64,000 bases of DNA from an uncultured Cohaesibacter sp. GTDB lineage: Bacteria; Pseudomonadota; Alphaproteobacteria; Rhizobiales; Cohaesibacteraceae. The notes beneath the pieces are model-generated. The model did not search any database and was not told the DNA's origin. It saw only the letters and a program-made list of their open reading frames with translations. The stretch lies in NCBI RefSeq assembly GCF_963677725.1, contig NZ_OY782507.1:1550001-1614000 (forward strand), given 5' to 3'. The position numbers and the translations under genes are program-made. Of this stretch, positions 46,433 through 55,065 are shown piece after piece; the stretch's first letter is position 1, and each line of letters starts with the position of its first letter.

Positions 46433-46513
46433 TGTCGGCATCAATGGGCGATTGTCTATTTTGGTAAACCCGTTCCGCAGAACCTGATGAACTTCCTAAA
46501 TAGCGAGAATTAA
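46433..46513 (+). pseudogene. C-terminal remnant of a possible polymorphic toxin
   Basis: Just before the Imm53-like gene an open frame without start ends QWAIVYFGKPVPQNLMNFLN followed by SEN and a TAA at 46511-46513. It stops one base before the immunity ATG at 46515. The spacing, low GC and partner suggest the tail of a toxin whose remainder was lost at the IS1182 junction. The family cannot be named from about 22 residues. Confidence 0.4.
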
Positions 46514-46514
46514 T

Positions 46515-46804
46515 ATGAATGTTTCACAAATCGAAGCCTGGTTTAAAGATAGATGCGATGGGGATTGGGAACACCAAGGTGGCATTACAATAGAAACTAT
46601 CGATAATCCAGGTGGTCTATTCTAATCGAGTTTGACGATTTTAAACATGGTGTTGATAGTACAATCAAAGAAAGAAATATTCAGCGATCAGATTCTGATT
46701 TTATAATGTTCAATTACCAGAAAGAAGCCCAATCATTAGGAATTTCATGTGGTGTAAACAACCTGTCAGAAGCATTGGAAATTTTCTTAGGTTTAGAGGA
46801 TTAA
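46515..46804 (+). pseudogene. Immunity protein 53 (Imm53)-like, frameshifted
   Basis: The first frame reads IEAWFKDRCDGDWEHQGGIT and IETIDNPGG, the characteristic start of Imm53 proteins, and then stops at TAA. The second half continues in another frame as ILIEFDDFKHGVDSTIKERN and on to IFLGLED with a stop at 46804. One base missing in GGT(T)GGTCT (around 46610) would restore DNPGWSILIEF. Imm53 proteins neutralise polymorphic toxins; here both partners are broken. The gene is strongly AT-rich. Confidence 0.75.
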
Positions 46805-46858
46805 AACAAACCTCTATCTGTCTAAATCTGTAGCCCCACTTGAGTGGTCCGGTTTAAG

Positions 46859-47730
46859 TGTTAGGGCCTTGGTGGCCTTTGGTCCATCTGGATGATGGCT
46901 TCCGGGACCGGTGGTTTGTAACCCAGTGCGCTGTGTGGTCGTTTCGTGTTGTAGTGTTGCCTCCATTGCTGGATGAGTATTTGCGCTTCCTTCAGGGTTT
47001 AGAAGACCTCGCCATTGAGGAAGCCATCTCGGAAACGCGCATTGAAGCTTTCGCAGCACCCGTTCTCCCAAGGTGATCCTGGTTCGATATAGGCAGCCTT
47101 CGCACCCACAGCTTTGATCCAGTCGCGAACGTTTTCCGCGATAAATTCCGGGCCATGGTCGGACCGAATGAACCCTGGAACGCCACGCATGATGAACAGG
47201 TCCGTCAATGCGTCAATCACATCGCCCGATTTCAGCTTTCGTTTGACCTTGATCGCCAGGCACTCCCGGCTGAACTCATCGATGATGTTCAACGTGCGGA
47301 AGACCTTTCCGTCGTCGGTACGACAATGCACGAAGCCCCCTCTCAGCGTTTGCAAGCAAACGCCTGCCGGGGCAGCGCATAAGACCAGACGTGATTGCGG
47401 TATTCTGGTCTCAGCCGGATGCATGATCCATCATTCAGCCAGAGCCGCCCCTTCTTAGGTTGTTTCATTGGCACTTTCAGCCCCACACGCCGCCATAGAC
47501 GTTCAACACGCTTGTCATTGACCTCCCAGCCTGCATCCCGCAGCAAGGCCGCTATCCGGCGATAACCATGACGGCCATATTGGCGGGTCAGTTCGATCAT
47601 GTCCGCAACAAGCCGTTCTTCATCAGCTCGACCCTGTGGCAACCGGCGCTGGGTCGAACGATATTGGCCCAGCACACGGCATACACGCCGTTCAGAACCC
47701 TTCATTTGGCTGCGAACATGATAAATGCAG
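46859..47730 (-). pseudogene. IS3-family transposase OrfB, broken
   Basis: The reading order on the minus strand is HTH_21-type MKGSERRVCRVLGQYRSTQR, YGRHGYRRIAALLRDAGW and RNHVWSY. A roughly 42-bp insertion with a stop follows, then the integrase core FVHCRTDDGKVFRTLNIIDE, FIRSDHGPEFIAENVRDW and PGSPWENGCCESFNARFRDG. After FLNGEVF a TAA replaces the expected Tyr codon before TLKEAQILIQQWRQHYNTKR. The DDE residues survive, but the gene cannot make a full protein. Confidence 0.82.
47346..47375. repeat. Double palindrome inserted in IS3 orfB
   Basis: GCGTTTGCAAGCAAACGC (47346-47363) is a perfect 18-bp palindrome, followed at once by CTGCCGGGGCAG (47364-47375), a second one. Together they make up most of the insertion that splits HVWSY from FVHCR. 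Confidence 0.6.
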
Positions 47731-47749
47731 GCACGGCGACGCGAAGGGC

Positions 47750-48028
47750 TTAGAAGTTTCCCTTTGCCGCCTCTGCAAGGATCAGCTTATCCAGCGTCAG
47801 ATCGGAAACCGCTTTCCTCAAGCGCTCGTTCTCTTTCTGAAGGCGTTTGAGTTGGGAAAGTTGGACGCTTCCCATGCTGCCATATTGCTTGCGCCAGCGG
47901 TAATAGGTCTGTTCGGTTATGCGAACTTCACCGATCGCGTCGACCCGCGCCATTCCCTGCCCGACAAGGACCTCAACCTGCCGTAACTTCGTAACAATCT
48001 CTTCTGGTTTGTGGCGTTTATTGCCCAT
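47750..48028 (-). CDS. IS3-family transposase OrfA
   Basis: This 92-residue DNA-binding subunit has the helix-turn-helix KPEEIVTKLRQVEVLVGQGM and ITEQTYYRWRKQYG. The leucine-zipper-like QLSQLKRLQKENERLRKAVS follows, typical of IS3 OrfA. OrfB would be reached by a -1 frameshift near AAAGGGAAAC at its end, where the -1 frame reads KGKLLSPSRRRAC. OrfA alone appears intact, but without OrfB the element cannot move by itself. Confidence 0.88.
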   Translation of the reverse strand: MGNKRHKPEEIVTKLRQVEVLVGQGMARVDAIGEVRITEQTYYRWRKQYGSMGSVQLSQLKRLQKENERLRKAVSDLTLDKLILAEAAKGNF

Positions 48029-48085
48029 TTCGAATCCTCCGTTTTCCTAATCATAACGGTAGACCAATTCAGTGGGGGAAGATCA

Positions 48086-48500
48086 CCACTATTTGCAGCA
48101 GCGTGGCGCTTTGACTATGTCCCTTCCTTTGAGTTGGCACCGAGAAGCAATCTCGAAGACTTGCTGATGCGCGCCGATGCTTTGACGGAAGCCGAGCCTA
48201 CAAAAGGCAACGTTGACTGGTTGCCTACATGATGATCGAAGTGGCAAAGGCCGATTACAAGACAAGAAGAGCGAAAAGCGTTTGAACGGTGTTCGATTGA
48301 GTGCCCAAAAGGCGCAAAGGAATCCTGGTCGTCGATACGGGCAAACACTTCATGAGCCTGACGCCGCGTGACTGCTTACTCAATAAATGGACTGAGACGA
48401 CAAGCCGGTTCGTCTGAGGTGGTCAGTCTGCTCGATGATCAGGCGTAGCCTGCGACATGATAACAAAACACCGATTCAAGATTGCAATAGGTCTGATTAT
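48086..48500. other. Unassigned stretch before methyltransferase gene
   Basis: Several short broken frames (for example AAWRFDYVPSFELAPRSNLE at 48100) look like a decayed gene, but I could not recognise the family. No promoter was identified. Confidence 0.35.
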
Positions 48501-49310
48501 ATGCAAGATCTTGAACTCTATCTATGGTGGAGGAATTTCACGGAGCTTACCGACTATTCATCAAGTGCGCCTGCTCACCAAAATGCTTTTGATCTCTTCA
48601 AGGGAGGTTGGCGAACCAAAGTCCCGGGTGATTTGGCCGATACTGGCGGCGTCAAAAACGTCTTTGAAACCGATGAACGAGTAGCGCTGACTAAAAAGGT
48701 GCTCGGGTCTTATGAAGGCAAGCACATTCTTGAGATTGGCCCGTTTGAGGGGTACCAAACCGCGCAGCTCGAAAAAGAAGGTGCAGACGTATTTGCGGTC
48801 GAAAACTCTACCGCGAATTTTATCAAATGCCTTGTGATGAAAAATGCGCTGGGACTCAAGTCGACCTTCGCGCTTGGCGACTTCAATGAGTTTGAGGCAG
48901 AATCCAAGTTCGACATTGTTTGGTTTTCGGGTGTCCTCTATCATATGACTGACCCGCTTTCCTCGCTTGCAAAAATCTCTCGATGGGCGGACACGCTTTT
49001 CATCTGGACACAGTATTTCTCAGAAGAATTTGCTGCCGAAAATAGCAAGGCTTATTCCGACTTCTTTAAGCCGGAGAAAGATAAGACCGTTGAGTTTTTG
49101 GGCCGAGAAATCAAGCACAATTATCGGGCTTATCTGGCACCTCAGCGGAATGGGACATTTTCAGGCGGGAGCGAAAGCTTCAGTTATTGGCTCTCGCTAG
49201 ATGACATCAAGTTCGCTCTAGAGGCATATGGGTTCAAGATCAATATGATATTGAATAATCCAAAGCACCCGACTGGTCCCGCCTGCTACTTCGTGGCTAG
49301 ACGAGACTGA
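48501..49310 (+). CDS. Class I SAM-dependent methyltransferase
   Basis: This 269-residue Rossmann-fold methyltransferase has motif I ILEIGPFEGYQTAQLEKEGA (about 78-97), an acidic loop VFAVENS, and the later FDIVWFSGVLYHMTDPLSSL typical of small-molecule or sugar methyltransferases. The N-terminus (YLWWRNFTELTDYSSSAPAH) resembles proteins in glycan clusters. The ATG at 48501 follows AGG; 22 open codons upstream lack a ribosome site. A strong terminator follows. Substrate unknown. Together with the FkbM gene it hints at a former surface-polysaccharide region. Confidence 0.8.
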   Translation: MQDLELYLWWRNFTELTDYSSSAPAHQNAFDLFKGGWRTKVPGDLADTGGVKNVFETDERVALTKKVLGSYEGKHILEIGPFEGYQTAQLEKEGADVFAVENSTANFIKCLVMKNALGLKSTFALGDFNEFEAESKFDIVWFSGVLYHMTDPLSSLAKISRWADTLFIWTQYFSEEFAAENSKAYSDFFKPEKDKTVEFLGREIKHNYRAYLAPQRNGTFSGGSESFSYWLSLDDIKFALEAYGFKINMILNNPKHPTGPACYFVARRD

Positions 49311-49340
49311 TTGACCAGCAAAAGAGACGATATAGGCAAC

Positions 49341-49365
49341 GGCCCGCGCAAGCGGGCCTTTTTTT
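49341..49365 (+). terminator. Rho-independent terminator after methyltransferase
   Basis: The stem GGCCCGC (49341-49347) with GCGGGCC (49352-49358), four-base loop, is followed by seven T. It lies 30 bp after the stop at 49310. Confidence 0.93.
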
Positions 49366-49437
49366 GTGGAGATCGCAAGGTGGTTTCTGATCAGTGATTG
49401 CAATCTCGCTGGACCGCGCATGGCTTCCCGGTCCGGC

Positions 49438-49680
49438 CGATTGATGGTATCGTCGGGCCTGCCGGGGCACGCAAGTGGACGGACGAGGAGAAGGCGCAGA
49501 TTGTCTCGGAAAGCCTGCAGCCGGGAGCCGTTTGATTGACGTTGCTGATCGTCATGGGGTTCGACCAAACCATCTTTTGGCGCACACAACCGCGCCTTGG
49601 CAAGTTGGCGTTGCCGGAGCCTGCAAACTCAATGGCGTTGACCCGCATGCATGGTTGGCCCGAACACCCCAAAAAACATT
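49438..49680 (+). pseudogene. IS66 remnant: TnpA start joined to TnpC end
   Basis: A rightward frame reads RKWTDEEKAQIVSESLQPGAV and, after a one-frame shift, IDVADRHGVRPNHLL, as in IS66 TnpA. It runs directly into ACKLNGVDPHAWLARTPQKT, the characteristic end of IS66 TnpC. TnpB and nearly all of TnpC are deleted. This is a dead internal-deletion derivative. Confidence 0.65.
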
Positions 49681-49825
49681 GTCATTGGACACAAGCAACG
49701 CGATATCGATGAGTTCCTGCTCTGAACCTCTCACCGCAACGTGTGAGCGGAACATGGATACAGGGAGCTTGCCCCGGTTATTCGGGCATTTCGTGCTGAC
49801 TTCGCTGCCATATGACATGCCCCCA

Positions 49826-49862
49826 TGATCAGCCCCACTTGAGGGCTCCGGTTTGAGTGCTG
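49826..49862. repeat. Solo IS3-type terminal sequence
   Basis: TGATCAGCCCCACTTGAGGG followed by CTCCGGTTTGAGTGCT is close to the left end of the IS3 element at 46829 (TAGCCCCACTTGAGTGGTCCGG). No transposase accompanies it. Confidence 0.55.
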
Positions 49863-50005
49863 GTGCATTGCACAAATGATTGAAAATGGTCATCTAGGCC
49901 ATGATTGGCAATCGCGATCCTGAGCGGCCACTCACGGCTTAGTATTGTCTCAAGGCATCTTCCCCATTGCTGCCAATTGTTGCAAATGCAGCATTTCGGC
50001 ATATG
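49862..50005 (-). repeat. Dispersed two-module repeat, reverse copy
   Basis: It contains the complement of module 2 (GATTGGCAATCGCGATCC) followed by module 1 reversed (CTTCCCCATTGCTGCCAATTG ... AAATGCAGCATTT). Order is reversed relative to 42427, as expected for the opposite orientation. Confidence 0.6.
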
Positions 50006-50171
50006 GCATATGGCATACAGCAAGCTGCCACCAACTATAGCGAATGCTACTCCGGCATTCGTACTGGTTCATGGTGCACAGAATTGCTCGCTCAGGTAGT
50101 AGAGCTTTGTTAATCATTCGATGGAATAGTTTTATTACTTATTGTTAAGTGTAAATATACATGAGGGCACG

Positions 50172-52136
50172 ATGCGCTATTCAGTATCCGCCAAGGTGAT
50201 CACCATCGTAATGATCTTGAGCCTCGTTATCGTTGCTCAGTCCGTTTTCAGTGTGATGCAATTGGGGAAAATCGGTCAGGAAATCGAGACAATCGCCGAA
50301 TCCGACATACCGTTGACCGAGGTTTTGAGCAGAATCACGACACATCAACTGGAACAGTCTGTGATGTTCGAACGGATCCTGCGTCTTAACGGCCTGGTTG
50401 AAGGGGATGTCCCGGCCCAGAAGACTGCGGCGGAGAAGAACTTCAAGGAATATGCCGCCCTTGTCGAGCGGGAAATCCAGCAAGGTGAACAGATCGCCGA
50501 GCAGGCACTTTCCCATGCAGCTGACGAGAAGACGCGGGCCCAAGTCCAGCATGTCTTCGAGGCGCTGAAGCATATCGAGGCCGAGCATCGCACCTATGAC
50601 GAGCATGCAGCACAAATCATTACCCATGCGAACGATAACGAAGCCGGAAAGGCGCTCGCGCTCCTGCAGACGATTGAGCAGGAAGAAAAGGCGCTCAATC
50701 GGGAACTGGTGGAACTTCTGCGCCAGATCGAGGGCTTCACGCTGACGGCTACCCAGACAGCGGAAGAACACGAGAAGACGACAGAACATGTCCTCATCAT
50801 TGTTGCTATTGCATCAACGCTGCTGGGTATCGCGGTTGCCAGCTATCTCACCCGAAAGACGGTCACAATGCCCTTGCGGCGCGTTGTCGTCGCGCTTGAT
50901 CAGCTGTCGGACAACGATCTAACTGCGACAGTGACGGTCAAGGGAAATGACGAGATCAGCGATCTGGCACAAGCCTTCGACCGGTTCAAGGCAAAGCTCA
51001 TTCACATGCGCCAGCTCGAAGATGAGCGCGAAGAAAGCGAACGCAAGAATATGGCACAACGCCGGGAAATCCTTTCAATCATGGCGACCGAGGTCAAAAC
51101 CAAGACCGAGGAAGGCATCGACGTGATCGCCAACAGTGCGGGCGAGGTGAAAAGCCAGTCGATGGAAATGCGGACCTCGCTTGAACAGGCCAACAACAGC
51201 GTCGCGCAAATCCTCGTTCAGGCGCAGGAAACCCATACCCGGTCGCAAGAAGCGGTGGCGCTGTCAGAAGAGCTTCTGTCTGCAATCAGTGAAGTGGCCG
51301 AGAAAACGGACATCTCCAACAAGCTGACCATTGATGCCGTTTCGCTGTCGTCTTCCTCGCAGGGGACGATCGCCGAGTTGGCAACCGCCGCCGACAGCAT
51401 CGGTCAGTTTGTGTCCGTCATCAGCGACATTGCGGAGAAGACCAATCTCCTTGCCCTGAACGCCACAATCGAAGCGGCACGAGCCGGAGAGGCTGGGCGA
51501 GGTTTTGCGGTTGTCGCGGCGGAGGTCAAGGATCTTGCTGAGCAGACGAATAGGTCAACCAAGCAGATCTCGGAGCAGGTGGTGACCATTCAGCAGAAAA
51601 CCAACGCTGCAGTTTCCTCCATGGATCAACTCATCCAGAGCACGCGCGGGCTTAGCGAAATGGCAGCCACCGTCGCCTCTGCCACAGAAGAACAACGCGC
51701 AACGACCGAGAATTTCGGCCGGATTGTGAGCGAGTCCGGCCGCGCAGTGGGGATGATGTCGACTGGCATGTCGGAAGTAGCACAGATTGCCCATAGAACG
51801 CTCGCCTTCTCGGGCGCAATGAGCGAGAAGACCAACAGCATGTCAATGACGGCCCAGACGCTGCGCAAGGAAATTCCGGCCATCATTCAATCCTCGCTCG
51901 ATGCAACCGAACGGCGCTCGGAAGCCAGAACAGAAGTTGAAACACAGGTGAAGGGGCGCGACGAGACAGGCGACTTTGTCACCACACTTTCCAATATCTC
52001 CAGGAAGGGCGCCTGCATGTCGGACATCGGTCGCGCTGTCCCCGACCAAGTCCAGCTGGACATGCCGGATCGAGGCTGGACCACCTTCAGAAAAATCTGG
52101 GCTCGAGACCACAAGATTGGACTCGAGCGGGTCTAG
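50172..52136 (+). CDS. Methyl-accepting chemotaxis protein with C-terminal PilZ-like domain
   Basis: This 654-residue chemoreceptor has TM1 (about 7-28), a helical periplasmic four-helix-bundle type sensor of about 190 residues, TM2 (about 212-232) and HAMP. The signalling tip is [21 protein letters not shown] near 420-440. After the signalling helices, the last ~75 residues show a PilZ-like pattern: RRSEARTEV, then [15 protein letters not shown]. This suggests cyclic-di-GMP input at the chemoreceptor. GAGGG precedes the ATG at 50172; the frame is open ten codons further. It stands alone, without che genes nearby. Confidence 0.88.
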   Translation: MRYSVSAKVITIVMILSLVIVAQSVFSVMQLGKIGQEIETIAESDIPLTEVLSRITTHQLEQSVMFERILRLNGLVEGDVPAQKTAAEKNFKEYAALVEREIQQGEQIAEQALSHAADEKTRAQVQHVFEALKHIEAEHRTYDEHAAQIITHANDNEAGKALALLQTIEQEEKALNRELVELLRQIEGFTLTATQTAEEHEKTTEHVLIIVAIASTLLGIAVASYLTRKTVTMPLRRVVVALDQLSDNDLTATVTVKGNDEISDLAQAFDRFKAKLIHMRQLEDEREESERKNMAQRREILSIMATEVKTKTEEGIDVIANSAGEVKSQSMEMRTSLEQANNSVAQILVQAQETHTRSQEAVALSEELLSAISEVAEKTDISNKLTIDAVSLSSSSQGTIAELATAADSIGQFVSVISDIAEKTNLLALNATIEAARAGEAGRGFAVVAAEVKDLAEQTNRSTKQISEQVVTIQQKTNAAVSSMDQLIQSTRGLSEMAATVASATEEQRATTENFGRIVSESGRAVGMMSTGMSEVAQIAHRTLAFSGAMSEKTNSMSMTAQTLRKEIPAIIQSSLDATERRSEARTEVETQVKGRDETGDFVTTLSNISRKGACMSDIGRAVPDQVQLDMPDRGWTTFRKIWARDHKIGLERV

Positions 52137-52408
52137 GCTCCGTTTGCTATGCTCCACAGGCTTTGCAGATCCGAAGCCTGTGGGGCAAAGCATGGAGACA
52201 AACGATGGTTCCGACCTTTAGCCGCGCAATATTCCACCTCCTGACCAAGAAGAGCAATCTACATTGCGGCCCGAAACGGGCATTCATCGCAGTGCTAGCG
52301 TTGCCGGACTGCTTCCCCATTCCTGACATTCGATTGAAGCGCATCATTTTTAGCAATCTGATGAAGGGTCTGCGAACAAAGCTCCAACGTGCTGCGGCTC
52401 AGCCAATG
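52137..52408. other. Gap between chemoreceptor and OYE gene
   Basis: It holds a GGCTTTGCAGATCCGAAGCC-type inverted segment (52156-52178) just after the chemoreceptor, possibly a terminator without T run, and a dispersed repeat copy. No gene. Confidence 0.4.
52262..52375 (-). repeat. Dispersed repeat, partial reverse copy
   Basis: It includes ATTGCGGCCCGAAACGGGCA and module 1 reversed, CTGCTTCCCCATTCCTGACATT followed by CGATTGAAGCGCATCATTTTTAGC. Confidence 0.5.
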
Positions 52409-53602
52409 TCAGCTAAATTCCCGTTTCCAAATCTTCCGCCGAGCCTCGTCTCGGCGTTCGTATTCCTCAATCGCACCGTCCAAATCATCCGGTGAAAGCG
52501 AGGCGGCACCTTGCGCGCGCCGGGTGATCTGCATCGTATACCAAGCAGTCACGCCCCCTTCAGGAGGGTTCTTGAAGCGCGGAAACTGCGGCTCGGCTCG
52601 CTGACCAGTCAGCCAGTATGACGGCAATTCAGTGTCCACCACTAAGGCACGAGCCAAGCCAACGAGGTCGGCCTTGCCTTCTGCAATAGCGCCTTCAGCT
52701 TGAGTTAACGTTTTGAAGCCGCCAGTCACCATTAAAGGTACACTGGTCTTTTCGCGCGCGCGCCCTGCAAAATCTAAGAAATAGGGTCCAGAGCCTGCGC
52801 GATCAGAAGAGGATGCCGCTCCTGGAAAATACGTGCCGCCGCTGATGTCGATCAGGTCGATGGCAAGTTTGTCCATCGCGGCGATGACCTTAAGGGCCTC
52901 ATCCTCGGCGAAACCGCCCTCAAGCTGATCAGTGGCGTTCAATTTGATACCCACAGGAAATTCCGGCCCGACCCCGTCGCGCACAGCGTCGATAACATCC
53001 AGCAACAAACGCATCCGGTTTCGTAATGAACCGCCATAGGAATCGTCACGTCGATTGAACAACGGCGATAGAAACTGGTTTAGTAGGAACCCGTGCGCCG
53101 CGTGGAGCTCCACGCCGCCGAACCCAAGCTCTTTGGCGAGCTTGGCCGTGCGTGCAAACTCAGTTGGCAATGCCTCAATCTCATCCAAAGACAACGCGCA
53201 GCAGGTCAAGCCGGGCAAGTCAAGCGCGCTCGGCCCTTTGGGTGCGCTGATTTGAGCGTCCGCCATCGCGCCTGCATGACCCAGCTGCAACCAAAGCTGA
53301 GCGCCATCGGTTGCGCCTGCCTTCGCCAGGCGCTCGAACTGATCACGGTCCGAACCGCTGTTAACGATCAGATTGCCGGGTTTCTCGGGATAGCAGGGAG
53401 TGCCTTGAACCTCACCAATGATCGACAACCCAAGACCGCCTCTGGCCCAGTGTCCATAGAGATTGATTTGGTCCTCGGTCGGATTGCCAGCTCCGTCGCC
53501 CAAAGAGTCAGACATTGCGGATTTGGCGATGCGGTTCTTGAGCGTCACGCCACAGGGTAAGATCAGTGGTTGGGCGAGAGCGGAAATATAAGTTTGGGTC
53601 AT
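52409..53602 (-). CDS. NADH:flavin oxidoreductase, old yellow enzyme family
   Basis: This 397-residue FMN-binding TIM-barrel ene-reductase has an N-terminal PLILPCGVTLKNRIAKSAMS and the active-site region GVELHAAHGFLLNQFLSPLF with NRRDDSYGGSLRNR. The C-terminal phosphate-binding segment is VTGGFKTLTQAE followed by GKADLVGLARALVVD. Single-domain length excludes the dienoyl-CoA reductase type with an FeS/FAD extension. The ATG at 53602 follows AGGAAA; an open frame 50 codons upstream is unlike the family. Substrate is an unknown activated alkene. Confidence 0.92.
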   Translation of the reverse strand: MTQTYISALAQPLILPCGVTLKNRIAKSAMSDSLGDGAGNPTEDQINLYGHWARGGLGLSIIGEVQGTPCYPEKPGNLIVNSGSDRDQFERLAKAGATDGAQLWLQLGHAGAMADAQISAPKGPSALDLPGLTCCALSLDEIEALPTEFARTAKLAKELGFGGVELHAAHGFLLNQFLSPLFNRRDDSYGGSLRNRMRLLLDVIDAVRDGVGPEFPVGIKLNATDQLEGGFAEDEALKVIAAMDKLAIDLIDISGGTYFPGAASSSDRAGSGPYFLDFAGRAREKTSVPLMVTGGFKTLTQAEGAIAEGKADLVGLARALVVDTELPSYWLTGQRAEPQFPRFKNPPEGGVTAWYTMQITRRAQGAASLSPDDLDGAIEEYERRDEARRKIWKREFS

Positions 53603-53687
53603 TGGGCGTTTCCTGTTCTTAGCCCAGACTAAATCAAAGCGGCCGCTCGTGCAAAGCGCAGCACTCGCCCAAATGGGCTCGAAGAGG

Positions 53688-53864
53688 ACTAGTGCAGCGC
53701 ACCAGTAATAGGAAACAGTCATCCACGCGCGTGATTTGCATTCGCGGCCCATTGTTGCCGATCGTCAGCTGACTCTGCCTCAAAACGACTTCTGCATTCC
53801 TGCCGTTCCAACAATGCGCAGCATTTCAATCGACCAGATGACGGGTGAGCGGACAAAGCCAACT
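53688..53864 (-). repeat. Dispersed two-module repeat, reverse copy
   Basis: It reads from GTGCAGCGCACCAGTAATAGG through GCATTCGCGGCCCATTGTTGCC (module 2 reversed) to CATTCCTGCCGTTCCAAC ... GCGCAGCATTTCAATCGACC, then AGATGACGGGTGAGCGGAC (module 1 reversed). It lies between two genes with no other content. Confidence 0.65.
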
Positions 53865-53968
53865 TCTATGCAGCACCGGATGTCTGGTATGGTGAGATTG
53901 ACAAACCGCCGCTATCGGTTCACCAAAAAACACGTCCTCGCCATCGTGAGAAGATCGGAGCCGTAATA

Positions 53969-54628
53969 TTGACCTTATTTTCATGCCCTTATGATGGGCC
54001 CATCCTGAAGGCTTATAGCGGACATTTCTCTAATGTTCACATTGTCCTACATCCCTTCTTAAGACCAAACAGCATTCCGGCCGAACAGTTCAGGCCCGAA
54101 ACCTATCCAACAAAATTTCAAATCGTGAATGATTGCGAACCGGTGACTTGGGCGGAAGTGATTGAGCAATCGGATTTCGATAATATCGGCCAAGTCGACG
54201 TGGCACTGAGGTGTTCAATCTCAGGAATCGTAAAAAGCAAACACCGCGAAGATCTCGTTGAGCTGCTCCAAGAAACGACCGAGAGGTTGGGTATCGTCGA
54301 GCCAGACAAAGGCGACATTGCCCCCCACGTTGAACTTGAAATTTGGAATGGGCTGAAAAAAGCGGGGTTTCGAAAGGCTCAGGTCGCTGATGAATTCGGT
54401 GAAGCAATAGAAGAGCACGCCTTGGATGGGATTTTCGAGAGAGACTGCATTCCTCCCCACGGTATCATTTTCAGTGAGGATCTAGATTTTCACATCGCAT
54501 CTCACTGGGACAGCCATTGCACATTCATGGCCCTCAAAATTCAAATGGATGTCTCAAAACTCGAAAAATTCAAGTGCAACGAACGCACCGAGGTCTACTG
54601 GGGCTTATATCCAGAAGGAAACCCTTAG
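53969..54628 (+). CDS. DUF2711-like hypothetical protein
   Basis: This 219-residue cytoplasmic protein has no membrane segments. The pattern HIVLHPFLRPN near 24-34, an EPVTWAEVIEQSDFD block near 57-71, then DVALRCSISGIVKSKHREDL resembles the DUF2711 family known mainly from Bacillus; function unknown. A TTG start is chosen, with GGAG eight bases upstream; no ATG lies nearby in frame. It is isolated between two repeat copies, so acquisition by transfer is plausible. The name match is from memory of the family pattern and should be checked. Confidence 0.6.
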   Translation: MTLFSCPYDGPILKAYSGHFSNVHIVLHPFLRPNSIPAEQFRPETYPTKFQIVNDCEPVTWAEVIEQSDFDNIGQVDVALRCSISGIVKSKHREDLVELLQETTERLGIVEPDKGDIAPHVELEIWNGLKKAGFRKAQVADEFGEAIEEHALDGIFERDCIPPHGIIFSEDLDFHIASHWDSHCTFMALKIQMDVSKLEKFKCNERTEVYWGLYPEGNP

Positions 54629-54699
54629 CTCAAAATTCCCCCTTATCCGCAATTGACATCTTAAACATACCAGGAGCAGACATCCGTGCGAAGTGCAGC

Positions 54700-54893
54700 A
54701 TCGATCACTTTGGGCTCGAAGCGGTCTGGTGCAGCTTACGACCAATGGAAAACGATCATCCTGGCGGGTGAATAGCAGTCGCGGCCAATCCCGACATTCA
54801 GCGGTCGCCATGGAATTTGAAGTGACTTCCCCGTTGCTGCCATTCGAATAAAGTGCAGCATTATCAGCGACCAGATGACTGGTGGGCTAACGA
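54700..54893 (-). repeat. Dispersed two-module repeat, complete reverse copy
   Basis: It runs from CTTTGGGCTCGAAGCGGTC, TGGTGCAGC and GATCATCCTGG through GTCGCGGCCAATCCCGACATTC (module 2 reversed). It ends with TTCCCCGTTGCTGCCATTCG and AAGTGCAGCATTATCAGCGACC, then AGATGACTGGTGGGC (module 1 reversed). It is the mirror of the 42427 copy. Confidence 0.72.
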
Positions 54894-55010
54894 AGGATAC
54901 ATTCGCTTCAACGCAACTATTTTGAGAGCTTCGACGGTCGGGCTGCGACGACGACTCCAAGCCTCACTGGTTGGAAATTGGGAAGGAGCAAGATGGAGCG
55001 CCTTTCATGA

Positions 55011-55036
55011 AAAAGCCGGCTTCAAGCGCCGGCTTT
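55011..55036 (-). terminator. Rho-independent terminator after chemoreceptor
   Basis: The stem AAAGCCGGC (55012-55020) with GCCGGCTTT (55028-55036) has a seven-base loop. On the minus strand five T follow. It lies 30 bp downstream of the chemoreceptor stop at 55066. Confidence 0.9.
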
Positions 55037-55065
55037 CTTGTTTCGCGATATCTGCAGGTCCGATG

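Larger units (their letters stand above)
46829..48085 (-). mobile_element. IS3-family element, degraded
   Basis: About 1257 bp with related ends, TGTAGCCCCACTTGAGTGGTCC on the left and TGATCTTCCCCCACTGAATTGG read inward from the right. It contains orfA intact and orfB broken by an insertion and a nonsense codon. A similar lone end lies at 49826-49855. Confidence 0.8.
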
